DNA from: an uncultured Elusimicrobia bacterium
GTDB lineage: Bacteria > Elusimicrobiota > Endomicrobiia > Endomicrobiales > Endomicrobiaceae
DNA length: 31,906 nucleotides
Reading direction: 5' to 3'
NCBI GenBank assembly: GCA_937916125.1
Contig: CALGGE010000074.1
Span: 1 to 31,906, forward strand
Shown here: positions 6,855 through 15,075 of the stretch, piece by piece
How positions within the stretch are numbered: position 1 is the stretch's first letter
How the letters are laid out: the number at the start of each line of letters is the position of its first letter
The notes under the pieces: generated by a model
The model's input: only the letters and a program-made list of their open reading frames with translations
What the model was told of the DNA's origin: nothing
Databases searched by the model: none
Translations under genes and position numbers: made by a program

Positions 6855-9026
6855 TTAAGCAAACAGTTCTTTTGCTTTTTCAACCAACGAAACATAGTCA
6901 ACTTTACCGTTGCCCATTAAAAGCATTTCGTCAAGCACTTTAATTTTTTTGGGGACAAATAAATCGCTGTAACCTTGTGCTTTAAAATCGGCACTTATTT
7001 CACTGAAAACGGTATTCGGTCTTGTAGTGAAAAGAGCCAACTGTTCGCCTTTTTTCTCGTCGGGAACAGTAACAACGGCATGTTGATAATCTTTCCAAAG
7101 TTTTGATATGGCGTCCTCGACCGCCGTTAAAGAAACCATCTCGCCGGCTATCTTGGCAAAACGTTTTGCTCTGCCTTTTATGGTAATAAATCTGTCTTTG
7201 TCAAAATCCACAATATCGCCGGTATCATACCATCCGTCTTCAAGCGGCTGAATCACGCCGGGCTTATCCGCTTTCATATATCCCAACATAACATTTCTTC
7301 CTTTAACTACCAATTTTTTGCCGTCTTTTATTCCGGGGACTTCGTCAAGTCTGACATCTATTCCCGGGAAGATTCTGCCGACGGAACCTTTCTTATGATA
7401 CATAGGAGTATTTACGGAAAGTACGGGAGCCGTTTCTGTTGCACCGTAACCTTCCAAAAGGCTGATACCGAAATTCGTAAACAAATACTTTTTTGTTTCT
7501 TCTTTGGCTTTTTCCGCACCCACAACGGCTATTTTCAGAGAATAAAAATCGTAAGCGTGAGCACTTTTTCCGTAGCCCGTAAAGAACGTGGGCGTAGTAA
7601 AAGTAACCGTTGCGTTAATATCATAGATAAGTTCCGGAATAATTTTATAATGTAACGGTGTCGGATAAAAAAATATTTTCACGCCTCTTGATATAGGCAA
7701 TATCATTCCGCACGTGAACCCGAAAGAATGAAATATGGGAAGTGCCATAAAGAAACTGTCAAGAATACTGAAAAACAAAACGGAATTTATCTGGTTCATG
7801 TTAGCTTGTATATTTTCATGACTTAACACTACACCCTTAGGAACGCCTTCCGAACCGCTGGTAAAAAGAACCACCGCGGGATCTTTATAAGAAACAGAAC
7901 CTTTAATTTTATTGTAATACCATCTCGGGAAGAAAGAAGCGACAAATCCCGTCAGTTTTTCCTTTAACGTTATTTCCTTTTTCAAATCTTCAAGATAAAT
8001 AATATTAAGTCCTTCGGCTTCCATCTCTTTTATAAGTTCGGTAAAACCGCCTTTTACAACAAATTGTTTAGACGTATAAACCGTTTTTAATTGTGTTGTC
8101 TTACAACAGGATATCATATTTTTTGTTCCGGTAGAAAAGTTCAACATACAGGGAACAATATTAAATGCTTCTAACCCGTATACCGAAACAACCGTAGCCG
8201 CCGCATTTGGAAGCAAGACGCCGACATATTCTTTCTCCTTACTGTGTTTGGCAAACTGTTTTCCCAACACAAAAGCTCCGGTTAAAAGCTGCCCGTAATT
8301 TATTGGTTTTCTCGCTATATCTTCTATAATTTTTTTTCTTCTTCCGATAAAATTTTTTGCTTCAATCAAAGATTCAAAAATAGTTTTGTCATATCTTAAC
8401 GAATAATATTTTGCATCCGTCATAATATCAAAAAGCTGTTTCGTAATTTCTTTTTTTCTTTCCTGTCCTTTTAAATTCTTATCAACGTTTAATTTGGTAG
8501 GTTTAAATATATTTAAGCTTACGGCAGCTCTCGGTTTTACTCTGAATTTATTCCCGAAATACGAGAACATTGTATATTGCGTTCCCTCAATATATATCGG
8601 AACTATTTGTGCATTTGTTTTGTCGGCAATCATCGCCGGACCGGGATATATTTTCATCATACTTCCGGTGGTGGTAACACGCCCTTCCGGATAAATAACA
8701 ACTCTGTTGCCTTTTTCTATTTCGTTAATTATGGATTTTACTGCCATCGGATTATTTGGTTCTATTTGGAAAAATTTAGCAAGATTTAAGAAAGGTTTCA
8801 CATACCATTTTCTTGCAATTATGGGGTTGATTGTAAAACAGAGATTTTCCGGAACGAACGCCCATATCAAAATTGCGTCGATAAAAGAGTTGTGGTTTGC
8901 AATGTATAAAACATTACCTTTCAAATCTTTTATATTTTCCAATCCGTTAACTTTTATACTGAAGAAAAGTTTTAACAACGGAGCAATCATTTTTTTATTA
9001 AAAAAAACTTTTATTAACAAATTCAT
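6855..9026 (-). CDS. aas: Aas-type bifunctional 2-acyl-GPE acyltransferase/acyl-ACP synthetase (intact copy)
   Basis: Aas re-acylates lysophosphatidylethanolamine at the inner membrane, using acyl-ACP made by its own ligase domain. At 723 aa it matches the architecture and size of E. coli Aas (719). The PlsC domain has H45/D50 (NHNSFID) and YPEGR (112-116). The adenylation domain has a complete P-loop FTSGSEGVPKG (388-398), GYGATETA (527-533), YDTGD (600-604) and the C-terminal catalytic lysine K708 (GNGKVDYV). It overlaps the upstream fusion gene by 4 nt (ATGA). It is a paralogue of that gene's C-terminal two thirds, so this is an old tandem duplication. This copy keeps every catalytic residue I can check. 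Confidence 0.9.
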   Translation of the reverse strand: MNLLIKVFFNKKMIAPLLKLFFSIKVNGLENIKDLKGNVLYIANHNSFIDAILIWAFVPENLCFTINPIIARKWYVKPFLNLAKFFQIEPNNPMAVKSIINEIEKGNRVVIYPEGRVTTTGSMMKIYPGPAMIADKTNAQIVPIYIEGTQYTMFSYFGNKFRVKPRAAVSLNIFKPTKLNVDKNLKGQERKKEITKQLFDIMTDAKYYSLRYDKTIFESLIEAKNFIGRRKKIIEDIARKPINYGQLLTGAFVLGKQFAKHSKEKEYVGVLLPNAAATVVSVYGLEAFNIVPCMLNFSTGTKNMISCCKTTQLKTVYTSKQFVVKGGFTELIKEMEAEGLNIIYLEDLKKEITLKEKLTGFVASFFPRWYYNKIKGSVSYKDPAVVLFTSGSEGVPKGVVLSHENIQANMNQINSVLFFSILDSFFMALPIFHSFGFTCGMILPISRGVKIFFYPTPLHYKIIPELIYDINATVTFTTPTFFTGYGKSAHAYDFYSLKIAVVGAEKAKEETKKYLFTNFGISLLEGYGATETAPVLSVNTPMYHKKGSVGRIFPGIDVRLDEVPGIKDGKKLVVKGRNVMLGYMKADKPGVIQPLEDGWYDTGDIVDFDKDRFITIKGRAKRFAKIAGEMVSLTAVEDAISKLWKDYQHAVVTVPDEKKGEQLALFTTRPNTVFSEISADFKAQGYSDLFVPKKIKVLDEMLLMGNGKVDYVSLVEKAKELFA

Positions 9027-12000
9027 TTATTTATTTCCTTAAAAAAATCATGTAATTTAACATAGTCCGTAGCACCGGTTCCCGTGATAGGAAGTTTTTC
9101 CATCACAAAAACTTTATCCGGCAAAACAAAATCCGTATCGTTCTGTTTGATTGCGGCATCTTTCAGCTCTCCCAAGTCTGCATCCTGTTTGGTTGTAAAT
9201 AAGATAATTTCTTTTTTATTGTTTTTTACGGTAGTTATTAAAGCATGTTTAAAATCCTGCCAAATATTCGAAATTTTAAATTCCAGTTCCGTCAAAGAAA
9301 CGGTTTCACCGTTGACCTTGGTAAACCTTTTCGATTTCCCTTTCATGGAAATAAAACCGTCTCTGTCTATTTCAACTATATCGCCGGTATCAAACCAATT
9401 TTTGTCGTTTTCGGTAGATTTCAGTTGTTCGTTTTCTATATAAAAACGCGAAACGTTAGGACCTCTTACCCACAAATGACTTGCACCTACAAATGCCGAT
9501 GTTGCTTCCAGTCTGCACTCGACGGAAGGCAACATTTTTCCGACGGTGTATTGTCTGAAATACATAGGAGTATTTATGGATATCGTGGATGCGGTCTCGG
9601 TAGTTCCGTAAGCTTCAAAAATTCTCTTACCGAAATTTTCTTCCCAAATTTTTACGGTTTCTTCTTTCAGCTTTTCAATACCGGAAATAACATATCTTAT
9701 TGAATAAAAATCGTAAGGATGTGCATTCTGTGCATACCCGTTAAGAAATGTATCCGTACCTAAAAGTACCGTTGCGTCGGTATCATAAACAAGTTCGGAA
9801 ACCATTTTATAATGAAGCGGAGAATGATAAACGAAAACTTTTATACCTCTTAAAACCGGCAACAATATACCGGCAACAAATCCCAACGACGAAAATATCG
9901 GCATGGCATTAAAGAAAATATCCGATATTCCGAAGTCCATCACGGCGGAAAGCTGAGCACGTGATGCTTGAATATTTCTGTGCGATAAAACTACGGCTTT
10001 GCTGTTACCTTTAAATGCCGCCGAGAACATAACAACAGCCGGTGAGTCCGCGTCAAAATTATTGCATATATTTTTATGATAAGTTTTCGGGAATTTTGAA
10101 ACGAAATAAGCCGTAATCTTATTAAATATCGTCAAGCTCTTTCTGATATCTTCTCCGTAAATTACATTTATTTTATTCTTTTCAAGAGTTGTTATCAATT
10201 CTTCAAGCTTGTATGTCTGAACAAAAAATTTAGTGGTATATATTGTTTTTATACCGACATTTTTTATATTGTACAAAATGTTATCGGCACTTTCCGTATA
10301 ATTCAATATTGCCGGAATTCTGTCAATTGCCGACAAAGCAAAAAACATTTTTATTGCGGTTTCCGTACCGGCAGAAAGTATTCCCGCATACTCTTTAGCG
10401 TATGTCTGTTTGCTCATTTTATGCGAAAATGCAAAAATTTCTCTTATAAAACTGCCGAGCTTAACGGGATCTCTGTCAACATCTTCCAATATTTCTTTGC
10501 CTCTGCCCACCAAAGAAACGGAATCTATCAAAGATTCAAATATTGTTTTATCGGAAAAATTCCCTCTGAATTTCATCTCGCACATAATATCATAAAGTTT
10601 TGATATTGCAATATTTCTTCTTTTTGTGTCGGAAAGAGATTGGTTAACATCCAACTTTCTGGGAGGAAGAACGGTTAGCTTGATTTTTCTTTGATGTTTT
10701 GTTTTTATTTTTGAACCGTAATAAGAAAAATCCGAATATTGCGTTCCCTCAATACAAATAGGTAAAATATCGGCATTGCTCTTATCGGCAATAACGGCAG
10801 GTCCGGGGTACACTTTCATAAGTCCGCCGGTTGTGGTAATTCTTCCCTCGGGAAATATCACTATCATTTTACCTTTCTTTATTTCGTCAATGATAGATTT
10901 AACAACCATAACATTTGTGTTATCTACCGGGAAAAACTTGATCATTCTTAAGAAAGGTTTCACCCAAAACTTTTTTGTAACATCCGTATTTATCGCAAAA
11001 GAAAGTTTCTCGCCGAAAGTTACGGAAAGCACTATACCGTCGATAAGAGATGTATGGTTTGCGATAATTAACGTTCCGCCTTTACACTTTTCAAAATTTT
11101 CCATACCCTCAACTTCCACCGTATAAAAAATTTCCATAAATCTTTTTGTAATTATTCTTAAAAGATGTGCGGGAAGAACATAACAAATATACAAGGAACC
11201 TATCACATTAAATAATGCTATCAAGCTCAATATTACCGGAAATGCCAAACCCAATTTAACAAACACCCAACAGACAAACGCTCCGGCAGCAATAAACAAA
11301 ACATTAATAACATTGTTTATACCGACGACACGTCCTCTGATTTTTCTGCCGGCAAGCACTTGCAGCATTGTCATTAAAGGCACAATATACATACCGGCAA
11401 ACAACGAAAAAGCGAAAACATCCACTATTATTTTTACTCCGGTAAATGTGGAAAGAAAAGCAGCCAAAGAAATATTCGTCGATATCGCGTTGTGAATACT
11501 GTCGGCACTGAAAGATAAATCCACAATAAACACCGTCATAAGAAGAACGGATATCGGAACATATTTTATGGAAATTTCTTTTTTAAGTAAAATATAAGCG
11601 ATAATGGTTCCGCAGAAAATTCCCGACGCAAGAAGCGTCATAAGGAATATGTACAGATTCTGTTCGCCTTTTATGATAACTTCCGAAAAGTTCGGTATCT
11701 GGCTTACAAGCACAACACCTATAAACCAAAACCACGATATTCCCAGTATGCAGGAATAAATATCTTTGGACATATTAAAAAACGACATATTTTTAAATGT
11801 CGTTTTAATAAAGTTTTCGGATATATCGAATTTTTGTGTATTTGTTTTAAGTTGCGGAATAAAAAGTGAAGCAATAAGTCCTGCAACAGCCACCGTCAAA
11901 TATATAAGGAAAAGCCATTTCTTATCTACGGAATAAACAAGCACTCCGCAAATTATACCGAGAAGTGCCGCAAAATAATTTCCCGCTTGAATAAAACTGT

Positions 12001-12472
12001 TTCCGGCAACCAACTCGTCATGCTCCAAAAGTTCCGGAATAACCGCATACTTTGCGGTATTAAAAATTGCGGCTATAGTACCTTCCAAAAATAAAACTAT
12101 CAGCAGTATCCAAACATTTTTCATTAAGAAGCCCGCAATACCGACAAAAGCTAAAAGCAGTTGAGCAAGTTTTGATACTTTTATTATTACATCTTTTCTG
12201 TATTTATCGGCAATCTCACCGGAAGTTGCGGAAAATAAAAGCGACGGTAAAACAAATACCGCCACCAAAGATGTTACAAGAAAATATTTTGTCCCGTCGG
12301 AAAACATCCCCACACTCAACATTATATATGTTGCAAGTGCTATTCTGAAAAAGCTGTCATTAAAAATCCCTAAAAATTGTGAAACATAAAAAGAAAAAAA
12401 CGCTTTGTTAAAAAACACTTTGACTATTTTTTTCATAAGTTTTTTATAAATATATTCCGCATTCAAACGCAT
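9023..12472 (-). CDS. LplT-PlsC-AMP-ligase fusion with a degenerate adenylation domain
   Basis: This 1149-aa protein joins three domains. Residues 20-440 are an MFS lysophospholipid flippase like LplT (FNDSFFRIAL, SGEIADKYRKDV; about 12 hydrophobic helices). Residues 445-625 are a PlsC acyltransferase with H473/D478 (NHTSLID) and FPEGR (540-544). Residues 630-1149 are an Aas-like AMP ligase. LplT-Aas fusions are known and couple import of lysophospholipid with re-acylation. Here the ligase P-loop reads FSAAFKGNSKA (816-826) instead of FTSGxxGxPKG, and the catalytic Lys near the C-terminus is A1134. YGTTETA and FDTGD remain. Adenylation is therefore probably lost and supplied by the next gene. 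The ATG at 12472 has GGGAGA upstream; M13 is an alternative start. Confidence 0.88.
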   Translation of the reverse strand: MRLNAEYIYKKLMKKIVKVFFNKAFFSFYVSQFLGIFNDSFFRIALATYIMLSVGMFSDGTKYFLVTSLVAVFVLPSLLFSATSGEIADKYRKDVIIKVSKLAQLLLAFVGIAGFLMKNVWILLIVLFLEGTIAAIFNTAKYAVIPELLEHDELVAGNSFIQAGNYFAALLGIICGVLVYSVDKKWLFLIYLTVAVAGLIASLFIPQLKTNTQKFDISENFIKTTFKNMSFFNMSKDIYSCILGISWFWFIGVVLVSQIPNFSEVIIKGEQNLYIFLMTLLASGIFCGTIIAYILLKKEISIKYVPISVLLMTVFIVDLSFSADSIHNAISTNISLAAFLSTFTGVKIIVDVFAFSLFAGMYIVPLMTMLQVLAGRKIRGRVVGINNVINVLFIAAGAFVCWVFVKLGLAFPVILSLIALFNVIGSLYICYVLPAHLLRIITKRFMEIFYTVEVEGMENFEKCKGGTLIIANHTSLIDGIVLSVTFGEKLSFAINTDVTKKFWVKPFLRMIKFFPVDNTNVMVVKSIIDEIKKGKMIVIFPEGRITTTGGLMKVYPGPAVIADKSNADILPICIEGTQYSDFSYYGSKIKTKHQRKIKLTVLPPRKLDVNQSLSDTKRRNIAISKLYDIMCEMKFRGNFSDKTIFESLIDSVSLVGRGKEILEDVDRDPVKLGSFIREIFAFSHKMSKQTYAKEYAGILSAGTETAIKMFFALSAIDRIPAILNYTESADNILYNIKNVGIKTIYTTKFFVQTYKLEELITTLEKNKINVIYGEDIRKSLTIFNKITAYFVSKFPKTYHKNICNNFDADSPAVVMFSAAFKGNSKAVVLSHRNIQASRAQLSAVMDFGISDIFFNAMPIFSSLGFVAGILLPVLRGIKVFVYHSPLHYKMVSELVYDTDATVLLGTDTFLNGYAQNAHPYDFYSIRYVISGIEKLKEETVKIWEENFGKRIFEAYGTTETASTISINTPMYFRQYTVGKMLPSVECRLEATSAFVGASHLWVRGPNVSRFYIENEQLKSTENDKNWFDTGDIVEIDRDGFISMKGKSKRFTKVNGETVSLTELEFKISNIWQDFKHALITTVKNNKKEIILFTTKQDADLGELKDAAIKQNDTDFVLPDKVFVMEKLPITGTGATDYVKLHDFFKEINK

Positions 12473-12517
12473 TTAAACGGAATATCTCCCTTATAAATAT
12501 TTAAATAATATTTGATT

Positions 12518-12546
12518 ATTTTATAAAAATACAACTAAACTGTCAA
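12518..12546 (-). promoter_or_regulatory. Promoter of the lplT-aas/aas operon
   Basis: Leftward TTGACA (12546-12541, perfect consensus), a 17-nt spacer and TAAAAT (12523-12518), about 46 nt upstream of the fusion gene start. A short A/T-rich inverted repeat (about 12546-12567) touches the -35 box. The lipid genes and perhaps the cupin fusion and GDSL lipoprotein would be read from here. Confidence 0.7.
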
Positions 12547-12591
12547 AAACTTTAAAAAAGTTTTTTTATAAAACAAACCGGATTTTTTTCT

Positions 12592-12665
12592 AAAAAAATT
12601 AGCAATCAGGAATTGTTGAATTAAAGTTCATTATTTAATTGCTAATTTCTAATTGCTAATTTCTA
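12592..12665 (-). terminator. AT-rich inverted/direct repeat after tRNA-Pro, possible terminator
   Basis: The 11-mer at 12596-12606 is the exact reverse complement of copies at 12638-12648 and 12652-12662. The latter two form a tandem 14-bp direct repeat (12638-12665). Read leftward, the stem is followed by TTTTTTT (12598-12592), as expected for termination of the tRNA transcript, although the loop of about 31 nt is long. Confidence 0.4.
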
Positions 12666-12678
12666 ATTATCGTTCAAA

Positions 12679-12752
12679 TCGGGGCGACTGGATTTGAACC
12701 AGCGACCTCTCCCACCCCAAGGGAGTGCGCTAGCCACCTGCGCCACACCCCG
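12679..12752 (-). tRNA. tRNA-Pro (anticodon GGG)
   Basis: The 74-nt cloverleaf reads leftward from 12752. The acceptor stem CGGGGTG pairs with CGCCCCG, with A as discriminator. The D-arm is GCGC/GCGC. The anticodon stem CTCCC/GGGAG holds the loop TTGGGGT, so the anticodon is GGG and it decodes CCC/CCU. The T-arm is GCTGG-TTCAAAT-CCAGT. The 5' C1 pairing with G72 is characteristic of bacterial tRNA-Pro. CCA is not encoded and must be added after transcription. Confidence 0.97.
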
Positions 12753-12770
12753 ATTCATTTGGGATGTCAT

Positions 12771-12799
12771 ATTCTACATAAAATAAATTTTTTTGTCCA
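12771..12799 (-). promoter_or_regulatory. Promoter of tRNA-Pro
   Basis: Leftward TGGACA (12799-12794), a 17-nt spacer and TAGAAT (12776-12771), placing the transcript start about 12 nt before the tRNA 5' end. Both boxes are one base from consensus. Confidence 0.65.
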
Positions 12800-12801
12800 G
12801 T

Positions 12802-12950
12802 AAAAAAATACTTTAGCAATGCACCTGTAGGTAATGCTATCAGATTATCTATAAAATGCAAAGTATGCTCACCTTAATATATACCACTGTCACTAAAAGT
12901 GGCATACTTTGCAAAAGGTAAAGGACGAGAACATTTTACTGTTCTCGTCC
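12802..12950 (-). other. Hairpin-rich gene-free island, possible small RNA
   Basis: The gap from the tRNA to aroF (12753-13146) contains no convincing gene. It holds three strong hairpins. One is GGACGAGAAC/GTTCTCGTCC (12923-12932/12941-12950, 10 bp perfect). The second is a 12-bp perfect pair (12857-12868/12902-12913) enclosing a small CCACT/AGTGG stem. The third is an imperfect palindrome (12814-12839) which, read leftward, is followed by seven T residues, like a terminator. Hairpins ending in a terminator suggest a leftward small RNA, but I see no good promoter for it. A decayed IS200/IS605-type or MITE-like element is an alternative. A 25-codon ORF (12998-13072, +) beyond it has no ribosome site. 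Confidence 0.3.
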
Positions 12951-13075
12951 TGTCAGAAGCACTAAGAGGATATTACTTATAGCAACTTTGCAATAATGAA
13001 GGAAATTGAACTTTTAAAAGAAAAAATGAAAAGATTTGAACTTGAACTTGAATTGATAAAAACTAAAAAATAAAA

Positions 13076-13104
13076 TTGCTTTGTGATTTTATTTTATGTA
13101 TAAT
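13076..13104 (+). promoter_or_regulatory. Promoter of the aroF-tyrA-aroA operon
   Basis: TTGCTT (13076-13081), a 17-nt spacer and perfect TATAAT (13099-13104), 42 nt before the aroF ATG. The leader is too short for a leader peptide or attenuator, so any control by aromatic amino acids probably acts on the enzyme. Confidence 0.75.
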
Positions 13105-13146
13105 ATTCGGTTGTAAAAAAAACGAATTTAATTGTCGGAGGACAAT

Positions 13147-14163
13147 ATGATAATAACACTGAAGAACAAAGCAACAAAAAAAGAGGAAAAGAAAGTTGTT
13201 GACAAAATAAAAAGTCTCGGCTATATTCCTCACGTTTCGCGTGGTAACAATGTAACCATCATAGGTATGATAGGTGAACAGGCTGAAAAATACAAAGAAA
13301 ATTTTGAAGCCATGGACGAAGTTGACCACATAAGCGAAATTGAAAAACCTTACAAACTTGCATCACGAGAATTTAGACAAGAAAATACCGTTATAAAACT
13401 TCCTTACGGAATAGAAATAGGCGGTAAAAAAGTACCCGTTATTGCAGGACCTTGTGCAATAGAAAGTAAAGGCGTTGTTGACGAAATAGCAAAGATAGTT
13501 CTTGACGCAGGCGGGACGATTCTCAGAGGCGGAGCATTCAAGCCGCGTTCCTCACCGTATGCTTTCCAAGGGTTGGGAGAAAAAGGCTTAAAAATTATTC
13601 ACGAAATCGGTAAAAAATATAAAATGCCGACAATAAGTGAAGCTATGTCTATAGAAGAAGTTCCGTTAGTTGCACACTATTGCGATATAATACAAATCGG
13701 TGCAAGAAACGTACAGAACTATGATTTGTTGAAAGCCTGCGGGAAACAGAAGAAACCTGTTCTTTTAAAAAGAGGTATGGCTACAACCATAAAAGAATGG
13801 TTGCTTTCCGCAGAATACATTTTGTCGCAGGGTAATTATAATGTTATGCTTTGCGAAAGAGGCATCAGAACATTTGAAACCGCTACCAGATTTACGCTTG
13901 ATTTGAATGCAATACCGGTAGTAAAGAAATTAACTCATTTGCCCGTAGTGCTTGATCCTTCGCACGGTATCGGTATCAGAGAACATGTTCCCACTATGGC
14001 AAAAGCATGTTTGGCGGCAGGTGCCGACGCATTAGCTATGGAAATACATCCGAGACCGGAAGAAGCTCTGTCGGACGGTCCGCAGAGTTTATTACCGGAA
14101 CAGTATAAAAAACTTATGGATGAATTGAAAGTTTTGGCACAGGCTTTAGGCAGAGAAATATAA
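13147..14163 (+). CDS. aroF: 3-deoxy-7-phosphoheptulonate (DAHP) synthase, type I-beta
   Basis: DAHP synthase condenses PEP and erythrose-4-phosphate, the first step of the shikimate pathway. The ATG at 13147 is chosen because GGAGGA lies 4 nt upstream; an in-frame TTG at 13132 lies before that site. This gives 338 aa, the length of the Thermotoga-type enzyme. Residues 1-70 form the ferredoxin-like regulatory domain typical of that subgroup, which usually senses Tyr or Phe. The barrel follows with AGPCAIES (100-107, metal Cys103), RGGAFKPRSSPYAFQG, KRGMATT and DPSHGIG. The gene is directly abutted by tyrA, which makes the aromatic amino acid purpose clear. Confidence 0.96.
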   Translation: MIITLKNKATKKEEKKVVDKIKSLGYIPHVSRGNNVTIIGMIGEQAEKYKENFEAMDEVDHISEIEKPYKLASREFRQENTVIKLPYGIEIGGKKVPVIAGPCAIESKGVVDEIAKIVLDAGGTILRGGAFKPRSSPYAFQGLGEKGLKIIHEIGKKYKMPTISEAMSIEEVPLVAHYCDIIQIGARNVQNYDLLKACGKQKKPVLLKRGMATTIKEWLLSAEYILSQGNYNVMLCERGIRTFETATRFTLDLNAIPVVKKLTHLPVVLDPSHGIGIREHVPTMAKACLAAGADALAMEIHPRPEEALSDGPQSLLPEQYKKLMDELKVLAQALGREI

Positions 14164-14991
14164 ATGAAAAAAATTGCTATTATCGGTGTAGGTTTAATGG
14201 GCGGCTCGTTGGGGCTGGCATTAAAAAGACTAAACGATAAGAACAAAAATCAATATGAGATTTTAGGTATCGGCAGAAATGAAAAAAAATTGCAGAAAGC
14301 AAAAGAGCTTGGTGCAATCGACAGCTTTTCTGTCGATATTTCCGTTTTACGTGACAGCGATATGGTTTTTATATGCAGTCCCGTCGATACCGTAGTTGAT
14401 ATGTACAAAAGTGTTTCCAAATATTTAAAAAAAGGTGCCGTTGTTGCCGATATAGGCAGTACAAAAGAAAATATTGAAGCTAAAATAAAGGCTTTACGCA
14501 TTAAAAACAAAAACCTGCCTGAATTTGTAGGGTGTCATCCTATGGCAGGTACGGAAAATAACGGTGTAGAGTATGCAAAAAAAGATTTGTACGATAACGC
14601 CGTAACGGTAATTACCTCTGATAAAAAATCTAAGGGAACAAAAACGGTTGCCGAATTATGGAAAAATATCGGATGTAAAGTAATTTATATGTCGGCAAAA
14701 GAACATGACAAATATGTTGCATTTACCAGCCATATGCCGCATATAATTGCTTTTGTGTATTACAAAATGTTTGCGGAAAAAAGTTTAAAAGATAAAAATA
14801 TACAAAACCTGACGGCAGGCTCTTTCAAAAGTATCACAAGAGTGGCAAAATCGTCGCCCGAAATGTGGTTGCCGATATTTTTGAATAATAAAAATAATTT
14901 AAAAATATTGTCGCAACAGCTTTGCAAAGAAATTAAAACTTTTACCGATAGCTTTAATAATACAAAAAAATTGAAAAAGTTTTTTTATTAG
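14164..14991 (+). CDS. tyrA: Prephenate dehydrogenase TyrA
   Basis: This NAD(P)-dependent enzyme oxidatively decarboxylates prephenate (or arogenate) for tyrosine synthesis. The 275-residue protein starts on the base after the aroF stop. The Rossmann loop GVGLMGGSLG is at 8-17. CSPVDTV and ADIGSTK (95-101) follow, then the catalytic region GCHPMAGTE with H125 and the substrate-binding SHMPH with H190/H193. No chorismate mutase or ACT domain is attached. Whether it prefers prephenate or arogenate cannot be told. The last 20 residues are lysine/asparagine-rich and poorly conserved. Confidence 0.95.
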   Translation: MKKIAIIGVGLMGGSLGLALKRLNDKNKNQYEILGIGRNEKKLQKAKELGAIDSFSVDISVLRDSDMVFICSPVDTVVDMYKSVSKYLKKGAVVADIGSTKENIEAKIKALRIKNKNLPEFVGCHPMAGTENNGVEYAKKDLYDNAVTVITSDKKSKGTKTVAELWKNIGCKVIYMSAKEHDKYVAFTSHMPHIIAFVYYKMFAEKSLKDKNIQNLTAGSFKSITRVAKSSPEMWLPIFLNNKNNLKILSQQLCKEIKTFTDSFNNTKKLKKFFY

Positions 14992-15001
14992 CGATTCCCA
15001 A

Positions 15002-15035
15002 GACCGCAAAGTTTGAGATGTGCGGTCGTTATAAT
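15002..15035 (+). other. Hairpin and TATAAT box between tyrA and aroA
   Basis: GACCGCA (15002-15008) pairs with TGCGGTC (15021-15027). A perfect TATAAT (15030-15035) follows but has no matching -35 box at normal spacing. This may be a transcript-processing or weak internal promoter site in the 84-nt gap before aroA. Confidence 0.3.
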
Positions 15036-15075
15036 AGGATGAAGAATATAGATTAAGTTTAGGATAATGTAAATA

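Noticed and set aside
6855..12472. One Aas gene split by a frameshift
   Set aside because: Both proteins contain their own full acyltransferase and ligase domains, and the 4-nt ATGA overlap is normal, so these are two paralogous genes.
12998..13072. 25-codon ORF MKEIELLKEK... before aroF
   Set aside because: It has no ribosome site, lies upstream of the aroF promoter and resembles only a generic lysine/glutamate helix. It may be a leftover of an older gene but is not supported.
13076..13146. Attenuator leader peptide for aromatic amino acids
   Set aside because: The predicted aroF leader is only about 35 nt, without an ORF rich in Phe, Tyr or Trp.
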